Shown here: positions 8,234-16,889 of the stretch, one piece after another
Layout of the letters: every line of letters starts with the position of its first letter
Numbering within the stretch: the stretch's first letter is position 1
From: Cellulomonas sp. SLBN-39
Lineage (GTDB): Bacteria > Actinomycetota > Actinomycetes > Actinomycetales > Cellulomonadaceae
Assembly (NCBI RefSeq): GCF_006715865.1
Contig: NZ_VFOA01000001.1
Span: forward strand, 1,054,001-1,118,000
Reading direction: 5' to 3'
Length of the DNA: 64,000 nucleotides
The notes under the pieces: model-generated
What the model was told of the DNA's origin: nothing
The model's input: the letters and a program-made list of their open reading frames with translations, nothing else
Databases searched by the model: none
Translations under genes and position numbers: made by a program

Positions 8234-9214
8234 GTGCGTGCCGTCGTCGTGACCGGTCCCGGAGGCCCCGAGCAGCTGCGCGTCGCGGACGTGCCCGACC
8301 CGGTCGTCGGCCGCGGCGACCTCCTGCTGGACGTCGTCGCCGCCGGCGTGAACCGCGCGGACCTGCTGCAACGCGCAGGACACTACCCCCCTCCGCCCGG
8401 CGCCCCGGCGTGGCCGGGCCTGGAGGCGTCCGGGGTCGTCGTCGAGGTCGGCGACGACGTCGACGGCTGGCGCGTGGGCGACCGCGCGGCCGTGCTGCTG
8501 GCCGGCGGCGGGTACGCGACCCGCGTGGCCGTGCCGGCGGCCCTCGCGCTGCGGCTCCCGCCCGACGCGGGGCTGCCGCTGGTGGACGCCGCCGCGCTGC
8601 CGGAGGCCCTGGCCACCTTCTGGTCCAACGCGCGCGCGGCCCGCCTGGCCCCGGGCGAGACGCTCCTCGTGCACGGCGGGTCCGGGGGCGTGGGCACGGT
8701 CGCCGTGCAGCTGGCCCGGACGCTGGGCGTGCGGGTGCTGGCGACCGCGGGCGGCCCGCAGCGGTGCGCCGCCGTGCGGGCGCTCGGGGCCGACGTCGTC
8801 GTCGACCACCGCGCGCGACGCGTGCGCGAGGACGTGCTCGCCGCGACGGACGGGCGCGGCGTCGACGTGGTGCTCGACGTCCTGGGCGCCGGTGCGCTCG
8901 GGGAGAACGTGCGGATGCTCGCCGAGGGCGGGCGGCTCGTCGTCATCGGGCTGCAGCAGGGCCGCCGCGGCGAGCTGGACCTGCCCGCGCTGATGTCGCG
9001 CCGCGGGTCGGTGCTCGCCACCACGCTGCGGGACCGCCCCGCCGCGCAGAAGGCAGCGATCATGGCCGAGGTGCGGGAGCAGGCGTGGCCCGCGGTGCTC
9101 GACGGCCGGGTGCGCCCGGTCGTGCACGACCGCCTGCCGCTGGCACGGGCCGCCGACGCGCACCGGCTGCTGGAGGGCGGCGGCGTGCTCGGCAAGCTCC
9201 TGCTGACGGCCTGA
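8234..9214 (+). CDS. NAD(P)H:quinone oxidoreductase, PIG3/zeta-crystallin type
   Basis: 326 residues of the medium-chain dehydrogenase fold without catalytic zinc ligands. Landmarks are MRAVVVTGPGGPEQL at the start, VNRADLLQRAGHYPPPPG, the nucleotide-binding VHGGSGGVGTVAVQLA, and the LVVIGLQQG strand. The pattern fits PIG3-type NADPH quinone reductases, which reduce quinones in the cytosol. The GTG at 8234 is chosen because it gives the family's MRAVVV start and suits the TAGCGT promoter; a GTG at 8228 would add two residues. It is transcribed alone, divergent from the conservon. Confidence 0.88.
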   Translation: MRAVVVTGPGGPEQLRVADVPDPVVGRGDLLLDVVAAGVNRADLLQRAGHYPPPPGAPAWPGLEASGVVVEVGDDVDGWRVGDRAAVLLAGGGYATRVAVPAALALRLPPDAGLPLVDAAALPEALATFWSNARAARLAPGETLLVHGGSGGVGTVAVQLARTLGVRVLATAGGPQRCAAVRALGADVVVDHRARRVREDVLAATDGRGVDVVLDVLGAGALGENVRMLAEGGRLVVIGLQQGRRGELDLPALMSRRGSVLATTLRDRPAAQKAAIMAEVREQAWPAVLDGRVRPVVHDRLPLARAADAHRLLEGGGVLGKLLLTA

Positions 9215-9264
9215 CGACCTGACGACCTGACGCGGCCGGCGTCCTGCCGGTCGCGCCCGCGGCC

Positions 9265-10497
9265 TCAGCCGAGCAGACCCGCGGCGAGGGCCGGGGCGAT
9301 CACGGGCGTCAGCGGCAGCCGCGGCACGAGCGTGGCCTGCACCGCGTGGTAGAGGTCGGCCTTCCCGGCCCAGACGGTGCGCGACACCGTGTTGTCGGTG
9401 CCGAGCTCGTGCCACCACGAGCCGCCGTCACGGTCGAGCAGGTGCTCGCCGACGTACTCCCACCAGTCGGTGTAGAGGTCGTCGAACCGGGCCTCGCCCG
9501 TCGCGGCGTGCAGCGTGGCCGCGGCGGCGACGGCCTCGGCGGCCACCCAGTGCATGCGCTCGCGCACGACGGGCCGGCCCTGCCAGTCCACCGTGTAGAC
9601 GAAGCCGGGGGCGCCGTCGACGTCCCAGCCCTCGCGGACGCCGGCGTCGAACAGGCCGACCGCGTCGTCGAGCATCCAGGCGGGCGGCTCGTCGCCGCGG
9701 GCGGCGAGCGCGGCGCGGGCGTGCAGGGTCAGGCGCGCCCACTCGAACCAGTGGCCGATCGTCGCGCCGTAGGGACGGAAGGGGTGCGCGGGGACGTCCG
9801 CGTTGTACTCCAGGTCCGCGGTCCACGTGGCGTCGAAGTGCTCGGGCAGGCGCCACGCGTTGCCGGCGGCGAACCCGTGCACCACGCGCGTGAGGATCCG
9901 CACGGCCCGGTCGAGCCACCGGCGGTCGCCGGTGACGTCGGCGGCGGCGAGGTACGCCTCGACCGTGTGCATGTTGGCGTTGACGCCGCGGTACGGGTCG
10001 AGGGTGGTGAACGTGCGGTCCCACTGCTCGACGACCATGCCCGCCTCGTCGTCCCAGAACCGCAGCTCCTGCACCGCCAGCGCGGCGTCCAGCAGCTCGC
10101 GCGCACCGGGGCGCCCGGCGGCGGCGGCGCTGGACGAGGCGAGGACGACGAAAGCGTGCGGGTAGGCGGCCTTGTCGGTGTCGCGCGGGGTGCCGTCGCG
10201 CTCGACCTCGGCGTACCAGCCGCCGTGCTCCGCGTCGCGGAACAGCCCGGCGAGCGCCGCGACGCCGTGGTCGACGAGGGCCGCGGACCCCGGCCGGCCG
10301 GCGAGGTGGGCGAGCGCGTACACGTGCGTCATGCGGCACGTGATCCACAGCTCGACGGGTCCGACCTCGGGCTCCCCCGTCTCGGACAGCCGCGCGAACC
10401 CGCCGCCGGGGAGCCGCGACGCGCGGCCGAACTCCCACAGCCGGTCGGACTCGGCCTCGAGCCAACGAAGGTGCGCCGGTGTGCTCAGCCACGCCAT
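9265..10497 (-). CDS. AGE-family epimerase/isomerase
   Basis: 410 residues matching the (alpha/alpha)6-barrel N-acylglucosamine 2-epimerase superfamily. Markers include RLPGGGFARLSETGEPE, the ITCRMTHVYALAH helix with an Arg-Met-x-His, NANMHTVEAYLAA, and HWFEWARLTLHAR with conserved His, Glu and Trp. These enzymes isomerise or epimerise free sugars such as mannose/fructose, cellobiose, or sulfoquinovose. Substrate cannot be assigned here. The ATG follows a TAGGGT promoter by six bases. It is probably cytosolic, monocistronic, and part of carbohydrate use. Confidence 0.88.
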   Translation of the reverse strand: MAWLSTPAHLRWLEAESDRLWEFGRASRLPGGGFARLSETGEPEVGPVELWITCRMTHVYALAHLAGRPGSAALVDHGVAALAGLFRDAEHGGWYAEVERDGTPRDTDKAAYPHAFVVLASSSAAAAGRPGARELLDAALAVQELRFWDDEAGMVVEQWDRTFTTLDPYRGVNANMHTVEAYLAAADVTGDRRWLDRAVRILTRVVHGFAAGNAWRLPEHFDATWTADLEYNADVPAHPFRPYGATIGHWFEWARLTLHARAALAARGDEPPAWMLDDAVGLFDAGVREGWDVDGAPGFVYTVDWQGRPVVRERMHWVAAEAVAAAATLHAATGEARFDDLYTDWWEYVGEHLLDRDGGSWWHELGTDNTVSRTVWAGKADLYHAVQATLVPRLPLTPVIAPALAAGLLG

Positions 10498-10509
10498 GGC
10501 GCCACCCTA
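10498..10509 (-). promoter_or_regulatory. Leaderless -10 element of the epimerase gene
   Basis: TAGGGT (10509-10504), six bases, then the ATG at 10497. Confidence 0.55.
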
Positions 10510-10596
10510 GTCCCGCCGCGGCGGGCGCGGCGGGACCTGCGGACGACGCGGCCGGTCGCTCACCCGTGCGGGCCTGCGGCCCGGCGGCGAGCGGGG

Positions 10597-10602
10597 CACA
10601 AT
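10597..10602 (+). promoter_or_regulatory. Putative -10 element of bpa
   Basis: CACAAT sits six bases before the GTG at 10609; there is no ribosome site, which suggests a leaderless message. Confidence 0.4.
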
Positions 10603-10608
10603 GCCCGC

Positions 10609-11208
10609 GTGGACGAGACCGCGCACCCGGACGACGACCGGCACGACGGAGCGGCGCACGCGCCCGGCCTGCACGAGCCCGGCGTGGTGGTCGTCCCCGC
10701 CGGGGACGGCGCGGCGCAGGAGCCGGCCGCCGCGCGCGACGAGGACGTCGCGTCGATGGTCGAGCAGCCCGCCAAGGTGATGCGGATCGGCACGATGATC
10801 AAGCAGCTGCTCGAGGAGGTGCGCAGCGCACCGCTGGACGACGCCGCGCGCGTGCGGCTGGCGGAGATCCACGCGCGGTCGCTGCGCGAGCTGGAGGACG
10901 GCCTGTCCCCCGAGCTCGTGGCCGAGCTGCACCGCATCGCGCTGCCGTTCTCGCAGGAGGCGAGCCCGTCGGACGCGGAGCTGCGGGTCGCGCAGGCGCA
11001 GCTCGTCGGCTGGCTGGAGGGGCTGTTCCACGGGATCCAGACGGCGCTGGTGGCGCAGCAGATGGCTGCGCAGGCGCAGCTGACGCAGATGCGGCGCGCG
11101 CTGCCGCCGGGTCACCTGCCCGACGGTCACGGCGTGCCGGGCATGCCGGGGCGGCACCAGGGCGAGGCCCCGGACGACCTGCGCCCGTCGACCGGCCAGT
11201 ACCTCTAG
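10609..11208 (+). CDS. bpa: Bacterial proteasome activator Bpa (PafE)
   Basis: 199 residues. The helical core RIGTMIKQLLEEVRSAPLD through SDAELRVAQAQLVGWLEGLF and GIQTALVAQQM matches Bpa/PafE, formerly DUF2587. The protein ends in GQYL, the C-terminal motif that docks into the 20S proteasome and opens its gate. Bpa forms a dodecameric ring that allows ATP-independent degradation of unfolded proteins. The first 55 residues are acidic and His-rich (HPDDDRHDGAAHAPGLHEPG) and probably disordered. The GTG start is supported by the CACAAT element. It implies that the genome also encodes a 20S proteasome. Confidence 0.95.
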   Translation: MDETAHPDDDRHDGAAHAPGLHEPGVVVVPAGDGAAQEPAAARDEDVASMVEQPAKVMRIGTMIKQLLEEVRSAPLDDAARVRLAEIHARSLRELEDGLSPELVAELHRIALPFSQEASPSDAELRVAQAQLVGWLEGLFHGIQTALVAQQMAAQAQLTQMRRALPPGHLPDGHGVPGMPGRHQGEAPDDLRPSTGQYL

Positions 11209-11235
11209 CCGCTCCGCCGCCCGGCCGCGACGCGG

Positions 11236-12129
11236 TCAGGGCGTGCCGGGCGGGGGCAGCACGTCGGGTGCGTCGTCGGGCCCGGTGCCCGCGCCCGCCG
11301 AGGTGCCCGCGGCCAGGGCGATCGCGCCCGAGACGAGCACCAGGCCGACGACCTCGATGCCGTGCGGCCACTGCTGCAGCGCGAGCGCGCCGACCACCGC
11401 GGCGGTGGCGGGCAGCAGCGCCAGCAGCACCGCGAACGTGGCGGCGCTGACGCGGCGCAGCACGACCTGCTCCAGCGCGTACGGCACGACCGACGAGCAG
11501 ACGGCGATGGCGACCACGAGCAGCGCGAGCCGCACGTCCTGCAGGACGGGTGCGGCACCCCCGGCGAGGAACGGGGCGAAGACGACCGCGCCCACGGTCA
11601 TCGCGACGGCCAGCCCGCTGGCGCCCGGGGCGCCGGACCGCGCGACGCGGCGGCCCAGCAGGATGTACCCGGCCCAGCACAGCGCCGAGACGCCGATGGC
11701 GACGAGCCCGACGACGGCGCCGGGGCCCGTGTCGAGGCTGACCCCGGCGAGCAGCACGACGCCGACGGCGGCGACGGCGATCGCGACGCGGTCGCGCCAG
11801 CCGCGGCCGGTGACGGCGGCGACGGCCACGGGCCCGGCGAACTCCAGCGCGACGGCGGTGCCGAGCGGCAGGTGCTCGATCGCGACGTAGAACGCCACGT
11901 TCATCGTCGCGAGCACGACGCCGAAGCCGGCGGTGACGGCGAGGTGGCGGCGGTCGCGCAGCGCGGGCACCCGCCAGGGCCGCAGCCAGGCGACGAGGAC
12001 GAGCGCGGACACCGCGATCCGCAGCCACGCGACGGTCGCCGCGGGCAGGGCCGCGAACAGGCCGACGGCCAGCGCCGCCCCGACGTACTGCGTCAGCCCG
12101 GACAGGACGAACAGCAGCGGGGCGGGCAC
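11236..12129 (-). CDS. EamA-family (DMT) transporter
   Basis: 297 residues with about ten hydrophobic helices in two homologous halves, as in EamA/RhaT exporters. The first repeat carries VAWLRIAVSALVLVAWLRP and VAFYVAIEHLPLGTAVALEFAGPV; the second ends with LEQVVLRRVSAATFAVLLALLPATAAVVG. Family members export amino acids, metabolites or nucleotide precursors; the substrate here is unknown. The C-terminal 25 residues are an Ala/Gly/Pro tail. The GTG is preceded by TAGCCT at six bases. The gene converges on bpa with a 27-base gap. Confidence 0.9.
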   Translation of the reverse strand: MPAPLLFVLSGLTQYVGAALAVGLFAALPAATVAWLRIAVSALVLVAWLRPWRVPALRDRRHLAVTAGFGVVLATMNVAFYVAIEHLPLGTAVALEFAGPVAVAAVTGRGWRDRVAIAVAAVGVVLLAGVSLDTGPGAVVGLVAIGVSALCWAGYILLGRRVARSGAPGASGLAVAMTVGAVVFAPFLAGGAAPVLQDVRLALLVVAIAVCSSVVPYALEQVVLRRVSAATFAVLLALLPATAAVVGALALQQWPHGIEVVGLVLVSGAIALAAGTSAGAGTGPDDAPDVLPPPGTP

Positions 12130-12141
12130 CGGCCCAGGCTA
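12130..12141 (-). promoter_or_regulatory. Leaderless -10 element of the EamA gene
   Basis: TAGCCT (12141-12136), six bases, then the GTG at 12129. Confidence 0.55.
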
Positions 12142-12223
12142 GGGGCTGCCCTCGTCCCGTGCGTGCAGCCGGGCGGCCCGCGCGCCGCCGGGGGTGGGGC
12201 CCCCTCGACCCCGCCCCCGGCGA

Positions 12224-12262
12224 CGCGCGCCCGCCCGGGGCTCCGGGCCGGGCGGGCGCGCG
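12224..12262 (-). terminator. Terminator of the sugar ABC operon
   Basis: A perfect 15-bp stem (CGCGCGCCCGCCCGG with its complement) and nine-base loop, starting three bases after the stop of the last permease gene. No U-tract. Confidence 0.75.
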
Positions 12263-12265
12263 GGC

Positions 12266-13186
12266 TCAGCCCTTGACGGACCCTGCGAGCAGGCCGCGCA
12301 CGAAGTAGCGCTGCAGGGCGAGGAACACGACGAGCGGCACCACGAGGGCGATGAAGGCCCCGGAGCTGAGCAGGTGCCACTCGGTGCCACGGGTGCCGGC
12401 GAGCTCGGCGACGCGCACCGTCAGCGGGGCCACGTTCTGGCTGTTGCCGAAGGTCAGGCCGACGAGCAGGTCGTTCCACACCCACAGGAACTGGAAGATC
12501 CCGAACGAGGCGATGGCGGGCACCAGGAGCGGGAACATCACGGAGAAGAAGATCCGGACGTGCCCGGCACCGTCGACCCGTGCAGCCTCGACGAGCGAGG
12601 CGGGGATGTCCTTCATGAAGTTGTGCAGCAGGAAGATCGCCAGCGGCAGCGCGAAGATCGAGTGCGACAGCCACACGGTCCAGAACGTGCCGTCGATGCC
12701 GAGGCTGACGTAGGTGCGCAGCAGCGGGATGAGCGTGACCTGGATCGGCACGATCTGCAGCGTGAACACGGCGATGAACAGCAGGCCCCGTCCCCGGAAC
12801 GGGATCCACGCGAACGCGTAGGCCGCGAGCAGGGCGATCGAGATGGGGATGACCACGGCGGGCAGCGTGATGACGATGCTGTTGATGAAGTACGTCGAGA
12901 ACGCCGTCGACGAGCCGTTGAGCACGGTGTCGTAGTTGTCGAGCGTGACGTTCGGGTCGGCGAACCACGTCCACCACCCGGACCCGACGATGTCGGCCTC
13001 GGGGCGGAACGAGGTGATGAGGAGCCCGAAGGTCGGGATCGTCCACAGGACGGCGATGACGATGGCGGCGAAGGACGCCCAGGGCGAGCTGATCTTGCCC
13101 TGGGCGGCGATCGCGCGGCGCTCGAGGCGGCTGATCCGGCGCTTCCCGCCCGTCTCGACGGTCGGCTCGGTGCTGACGGCGCTCAT
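12266..13186 (-). CDS. Carbohydrate ABC transporter permease (MalG/AglG-like)
   Basis: 306 residues with six membrane helices. The EAA loop that contacts the ATPase reads EAARVDGAGHVRIFFSVMFP, and the C-terminus YFVRGLLAGSVKG is the classic MalG-type ending. The first 45 residues are a cytosolic basic extension. The ATG overlaps the stop of the MalF-type gene by four bases (ATGA), so the two permeases are coupled. No ATPase gene follows, so the importer probably borrows a shared MsiK-like ATPase encoded elsewhere, as is usual in actinobacteria. Confidence 0.93.
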   Translation of the reverse strand: MSAVSTEPTVETGGKRRISRLERRAIAAQGKISSPWASFAAIVIAVLWTIPTFGLLITSFRPEADIVGSGWWTWFADPNVTLDNYDTVLNGSSTAFSTYFINSIVITLPAVVIPISIALLAAYAFAWIPFRGRGLLFIAVFTLQIVPIQVTLIPLLRTYVSLGIDGTFWTVWLSHSIFALPLAIFLLHNFMKDIPASLVEAARVDGAGHVRIFFSVMFPLLVPAIASFGIFQFLWVWNDLLVGLTFGNSQNVAPLTVRVAELAGTRGTEWHLLSSGAFIALVVPLVVFLALQRYFVRGLLAGSVKG

Positions 13187-14211
13187 CGGATCTCCTCCGC
13201 CCGGCGCAGCTGGCGCACGTTGTACGCGACGATCGGGATGACGAGCACGAAGAGGATGACCGCCAGCGCGGCCCCCATGCCCGTGTTCCGCTGCACGAAG
13301 CTCTGCCGGTAGAACTCGTTGGCGACCACGGACGTCTCGAAGTTGCCGCCGGTCATGGTGCGGACGATGTCGAAGACCTTGAGCGTGCCCATCGCGATGG
13401 TCGTGACGACCACCACGAGCGCGGGCCGGATGCTCGGCACGGTGATGAACCGGAACATCCGCAGCCCGCCGAGGCCGTCGAGCCGCGCGGCCTCGACGAT
13501 GTCGTCGGGGATCGCCTTGATGGCGGCCGAGAGCACGGTCATCGCGAACCCGGCCTGGATCCAGATCATGACGACGATGAGGAAGAACGAGTTCAGCGGC
13601 GGGCTGAGCAGGAACTGCTGCGGCTCCAGCCCCAGCCACACGAGCAGCTGGTTCATCAGGCCGATCTGCGCGGGCTGGAACTCCGCGGGGACGTTCTCCA
13701 GCACCGGCCGGTACTCGTACACGAAGCGCCAGATGATCGACGCGCCGACCATCGAGATGGCCATGGGCAGGAAGACGAGCGTCTTGGCGAACTTCTCGAA
13801 CCGGGTGCGGTCGACGAGCACGGCGTACACGAGCCCGATGAACGTGGCCACGATCGGCACGACCACGACCCACACGGCCGTGTTGCGCAGCACGATCTGG
13901 AACTCGTTCTGGGTGAACGCCTGGACGTAGTTGTCCGCGCCGACGAAGTTCTGCCCGTTGCGGTCGTAGAACGAGGCCCGGATCGTGTCGATCGCGGGCC
14001 ACACGAGTCCGAACAGGATCATCGCGACGGTCGGCAGCAGGAACGCCGCGGCCACCGCCCAGGACGGCAGACGCTTGGCGCGCTCGACGAGGAGCAGGAC
14101 CAGGCCCATGACGACCACGAACAGCGCGATCGCCACGATCATGAGGAAGAACTTCTCGCCCGGCGTCCGGGCGGTGAGCAGGAAGTCGGGCAGGACGGCG
14201 AGCCGTTCCAC
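13183..14211 (-). CDS. Carbohydrate ABC transporter permease (MalF/AglF-like)
   Basis: 342 residues with about seven or eight membrane helices. The EAA loop is EAARLDGLGGLRMFRFITVPS. The helix PMAISMVGASIIWRFVYEYRP and the NTGMGAALAVILFVLVIPIV end are typical of alpha-glucoside importers such as AglF. It forms the channel together with the downstream permease. It lies about 175 bases after the binding-protein gene; a hairpin (14319-14349) in that gap may reduce its expression relative to the binding protein. Confidence 0.92.
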   Translation of the reverse strand: MERLAVLPDFLLTARTPGEKFFLMIVAIALFVVVMGLVLLLVERAKRLPSWAVAAAFLLPTVAMILFGLVWPAIDTIRASFYDRNGQNFVGADNYVQAFTQNEFQIVLRNTAVWVVVVPIVATFIGLVYAVLVDRTRFEKFAKTLVFLPMAISMVGASIIWRFVYEYRPVLENVPAEFQPAQIGLMNQLLVWLGLEPQQFLLSPPLNSFFLIVVMIWIQAGFAMTVLSAAIKAIPDDIVEAARLDGLGGLRMFRFITVPSIRPALVVVVTTIAMGTLKVFDIVRTMTGGNFETSVVANEFYRQSFVQRNTGMGAALAVILFVLVIPIVAYNVRQLRRAEEIR

Positions 14212-14318
14212 GGCACCCTCCGGTGGTGGTGCGCCGGCGACGGTGCCGGCGAGGGGCTGACAGTGCGGGTCCGAACGTGCAGGTCACCTCGGTCGCGACG
14301 TGCTCCGAGAGTACGCGC

Positions 14319-14349
14319 GGGGGCCCGCCCGGCAACCGGACGGGCCCCC
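14319..14349 (-). terminator. Intra-operon hairpin after the sugar-binding protein gene
   Basis: A 14-bp stem with one mismatch (GGGGGCCCGCCCGG against CCGGACGGGCCCCC) and a three-base loop lies between the binding-protein and MalF-type genes. Such hairpins commonly cause partial termination or 3'-end protection, giving an excess of binding protein. Confidence 0.55.
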
Positions 14350-14386
14350 TGCGTCGTGGCGGCGGGTCAGGCCGTCACGGGCGCGC

Positions 14387-15769
14387 TCACGGCCACGCGG
14401 CCTCGATGGAGTCGAGGACGGCGTCGTCGGACTTGTCGTTCGCGATCCAGGCCGTCATCTCCGTCCAGAACGCACCGGCGCCGACGGCGGCGGGCATGAG
14501 GTCGGATGCGTCGAACCGGAACTCCTGCTCGGTGTCGGCCAGCAGCTCGGCGGAGAGCTGGTCGATCTCCGACGTCAGGTTGGCCGGGTCGAGACCGCTG
14601 TTCGCGGACACCCAGCCGCCGCTCGGGGTGGCGATCGCCTTGGCGTTGCTCCACTCCGGGCTGGTCAGGTACGCCTGGAACGCGGCGACCTCGGGACGGT
14701 CGGCGAACGCGGCGACGAACTCGCCGCCACCGAGCAGCGGGCGCGTGTCGGCGTCCGGGCCCGGCAGGTAGAACGCGAACACGTCGCCGTCGGACGAGAC
14801 GTCGGTGCCCTCGGGCCAGTTGGCCGCGTAGAACGACGCCTGGCGGTGCATGAAGCACAGCCCGTTGGTGAGGATGGGCAGGCCGCCGTCCTGGAACGTG
14901 GTCGACGCGATGGAGGACACGTCGCCGAGCCCGCCGTTCACGTACTCGTCGTTCTTGAGGATGGAGCCGACCTCACCGAGCGCGTCGGCGATCTGCGGGT
15001 CGTTGAAGGGGATCTCGTGGTTGATCCACTGGTCGTAGACGTCGCCGCCGGCGGTCCGCAGGACGAGGTCCTCGAGCCAGTCGGTGGCGGGCCAGCCGGT
15101 CGCGTCGCCCGAGCCGATGCCCGCGCACCAGGGCTTCTTGCCCTCGGCGGAGTGGTCGGCGACGATCTGGTCGGACAGCGCGATGAGCTCGTCCCAGGTG
15201 GTCGGGACCTCGTAGCCGTTCTCCTCGAACACCGCCGGCGAGTACCAGACGAACGACTTCACGTTGGCGCCGAGCGGGGCGCCGTAGAACGTCCCGTCGA
15301 CCGTGCCGTACCCCTTCCAGGACGCGGCGTAGAACTCGTCGACGTTGGCCTCGGCGGCCTCCGAGACGGGCGCGACCGCGTCGGGGAAGTCCCCGACGAT
15401 GGTCTGCAGCAGGCCCGGCTGCGGGATGTAGGCGATGTCCGGGGGGTTGCCGGCCTCGAGGCGCACCAGCAGCTGCGCCTCGAACTCCTTGGACCCCTCG
15501 TAGGCGACGGTCGCCCCGGTGCACTCCTCGAACGGCTTGTACGAGTCGATGTGCGGCTGGTCCTCGGGCGCGACGATCGAGGTGTAGACCGAGACCGTGG
15601 TGCCGGACAGGTCGCCGTACTGCTCGAAGGCGGCGCAGTCGGTGTCTCCCCCGGCCGCCGTGTCGTCGTCGCCGGGCGTGTCGCCACCCGAGCATGCGGT
15701 GATCAGCAGGCCCAGGCCGGCGACGGATGCCACCAGGGCCGTCCCGCGCCTGCGGGTGATGCGGTTCAT
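14387..15769 (-). CDS. Sugar ABC transporter substrate-binding lipoprotein (AglE-like)
   Basis: 460 residues. The ATG at 15769 follows GGAGG; upstream in-frame ATGs lack a ribosome site and would spoil the signal peptide. The N-terminus is basic (NRITRRRG), then hydrophobic, with the lipobox LLITAC, so the protein is a lipid-anchored extracytoplasmic receptor. The mature part starts with a Gly/Asp-rich linker and has the type-I sugar-binder pattern (VYTSIVAPEDQPHIDSYKPF, NPPDIAYIPQPGLL, VPTTWDELIALSDQI). The resemblance is to alpha-glucoside binding proteins; the ligand is not proven. It is first in a binding-protein/permease/permease operon. Confidence 0.93.
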   Translation of the reverse strand: MNRITRRRGTALVASVAGLGLLITACSGGDTPGDDDTAAGGDTDCAAFEQYGDLSGTTVSVYTSIVAPEDQPHIDSYKPFEECTGATVAYEGSKEFEAQLLVRLEAGNPPDIAYIPQPGLLQTIVGDFPDAVAPVSEAAEANVDEFYAASWKGYGTVDGTFYGAPLGANVKSFVWYSPAVFEENGYEVPTTWDELIALSDQIVADHSAEGKKPWCAGIGSGDATGWPATDWLEDLVLRTAGGDVYDQWINHEIPFNDPQIADALGEVGSILKNDEYVNGGLGDVSSIASTTFQDGGLPILTNGLCFMHRQASFYAANWPEGTDVSSDGDVFAFYLPGPDADTRPLLGGGEFVAAFADRPEVAAFQAYLTSPEWSNAKAIATPSGGWVSANSGLDPANLTSEIDQLSAELLADTEQEFRFDASDLMPAAVGAGAFWTEMTAWIANDKSDDAVLDSIEAAWP

Positions 15770-16091
15770 GTGTCCTCCACGTCGTCGTGGTGCCATGTGG
15801 TGCCGTGCGAGCGCTGCCGCCGGCGGCGCCACTGTCGATGCAACTGTCTTTCCGCAAGGCCTGCAAGGCCAGACAGCCGTTCTGCGGTCACGAACTGGTC
15901 ACATCTGGGCACCCGGGTGCAGAAGGCGCTTTCCGTGCGCGGTCACAGGCACCGAGATGACGTCAGGTCAGGTCAGAGGGTGAAAACCCGTCCCGAGTCA
16001 TGGCACGGGCGGGCGCCCGCAGCAGCGCCGGCGGGGCGCTCCCCCGCGGGTCGGCACGGCGTGCTCGTGGTGCCGCTGCTGCGCCGGGCGG
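15770..16091. other. Intergenic region upstream of the sugar importer
   Basis: 322 bases between the importer and the HAD phosphatase gene. It contains a 9-base direct repeat (CGCAAGGCC then TGCAAGGCC, 15852-15869) flanked by CTGTCT and AGACAG (15844 and 15871). It also holds two GTCAC units 11 bases apart (15887 and 15898) and a third at 15942, and a LacI-like near-palindrome GAAGGCGCTTTC at 15922-15933. These are candidate sugar-responsive control sites for the leftward operon. No gene and no convincing -35/-10 pair is seen. Confidence 0.4.
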
Positions 16092-16889
16092 TCAGCGCAG
16101 GACGCGGTGCAGGATCTCGAGCGCACCGTCGTCGTCGATGGTGCCGGTGACCTCGTCCGCCACGGCACGCACCTTCTCGCTCGCGTGCCCCATCGCCACC
16201 CCGCACGCCGCCCAGCGCAGCATCTCCAGGTCGTTGTCGCCGTCGCCGACCGCGAGGGTCTCGAACGGCTCGACGCCCAGCTCGCGCCGCACCTCCTCCA
16301 GCGCGGACGCCTTGGACACCCCGCCCGGGGTCAGGTCCAGCCAGGCGCTCCACCCGACGGCGTACGACACCTCGTGCAGCCCGACGCGCTCGACCAGGTC
16401 GTGGAACTCCTCGGGCGTGCTGCCCGGCGCGCGGATGACCACCCGGGTCGCCGGGGCGGCCGTGAGCTGCTCGAACGGCACGAGGGTGTGCTCGCCGCTG
16501 ATCTCCCCCTCGGGGAACGGCGCCGAGATCAGGAACCCGCGGCCGACGTCCTCGACGGCGAACAGCGCGTCGGGCAGCTCCAGCGCGATGGTCCGCAGCG
16601 CCGGGCCCGGGTCGAACGTCACGGCCCGCTCGACGACGTACCCGTCCGGGTGCTCGACGTCCAGGCGGGCGACGACCGCCCCGTTCGAGCACACCACGGG
16701 CCCGGTGGTCAGGCCCAGGTCGCGCGCGACCTCGGTGGCCGAGTGCGCCGACCGGCCCGTCGCGAGCACCACGTGCACACCCGCCTCGACCAGCGCAGTC
16801 ACGGCGGCACGGACCTCGGGCGAGATGACGCCCGCGTGGCTCATCAGCGTGCCGTCGACGTCGAGCGCGACGAGGCGGGTGCGGCTCAT
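16092..16889 (-). CDS. HAD-superfamily phosphatase, Cof type
   Basis: 265 residues. Motif I is ALDVDGTL with nucleophile Asp10 and Asp12, motif II lies in VVLATGRS, and motif III/IV is [12 protein letters not shown] near the C-terminus. The C2 cap between them marks a Cof/YidA-like sugar-phosphate phosphatase. The substrate is unknown. Its ATG overlaps the serS stop by four bases (ATGA), so it is translated with seryl-tRNA synthetase. That pairing recurs in actinobacteria. Confidence 0.9.
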   Translation of the reverse strand: MSRTRLVALDVDGTLMSHAGVISPEVRAAVTALVEAGVHVVLATGRSAHSATEVARDLGLTTGPVVCSNGAVVARLDVEHPDGYVVERAVTFDPGPALRTIALELPDALFAVEDVGRGFLISAPFPEGEISGEHTLVPFEQLTAAPATRVVIRAPGSTPEEFHDLVERVGLHEVSYAVGWSAWLDLTPGGVSKASALEEVRRELGVEPFETLAVGDGDNDLEMLRWAACGVAMGHASEKVRAVADEVTGTIDDDGALEILHRVLR

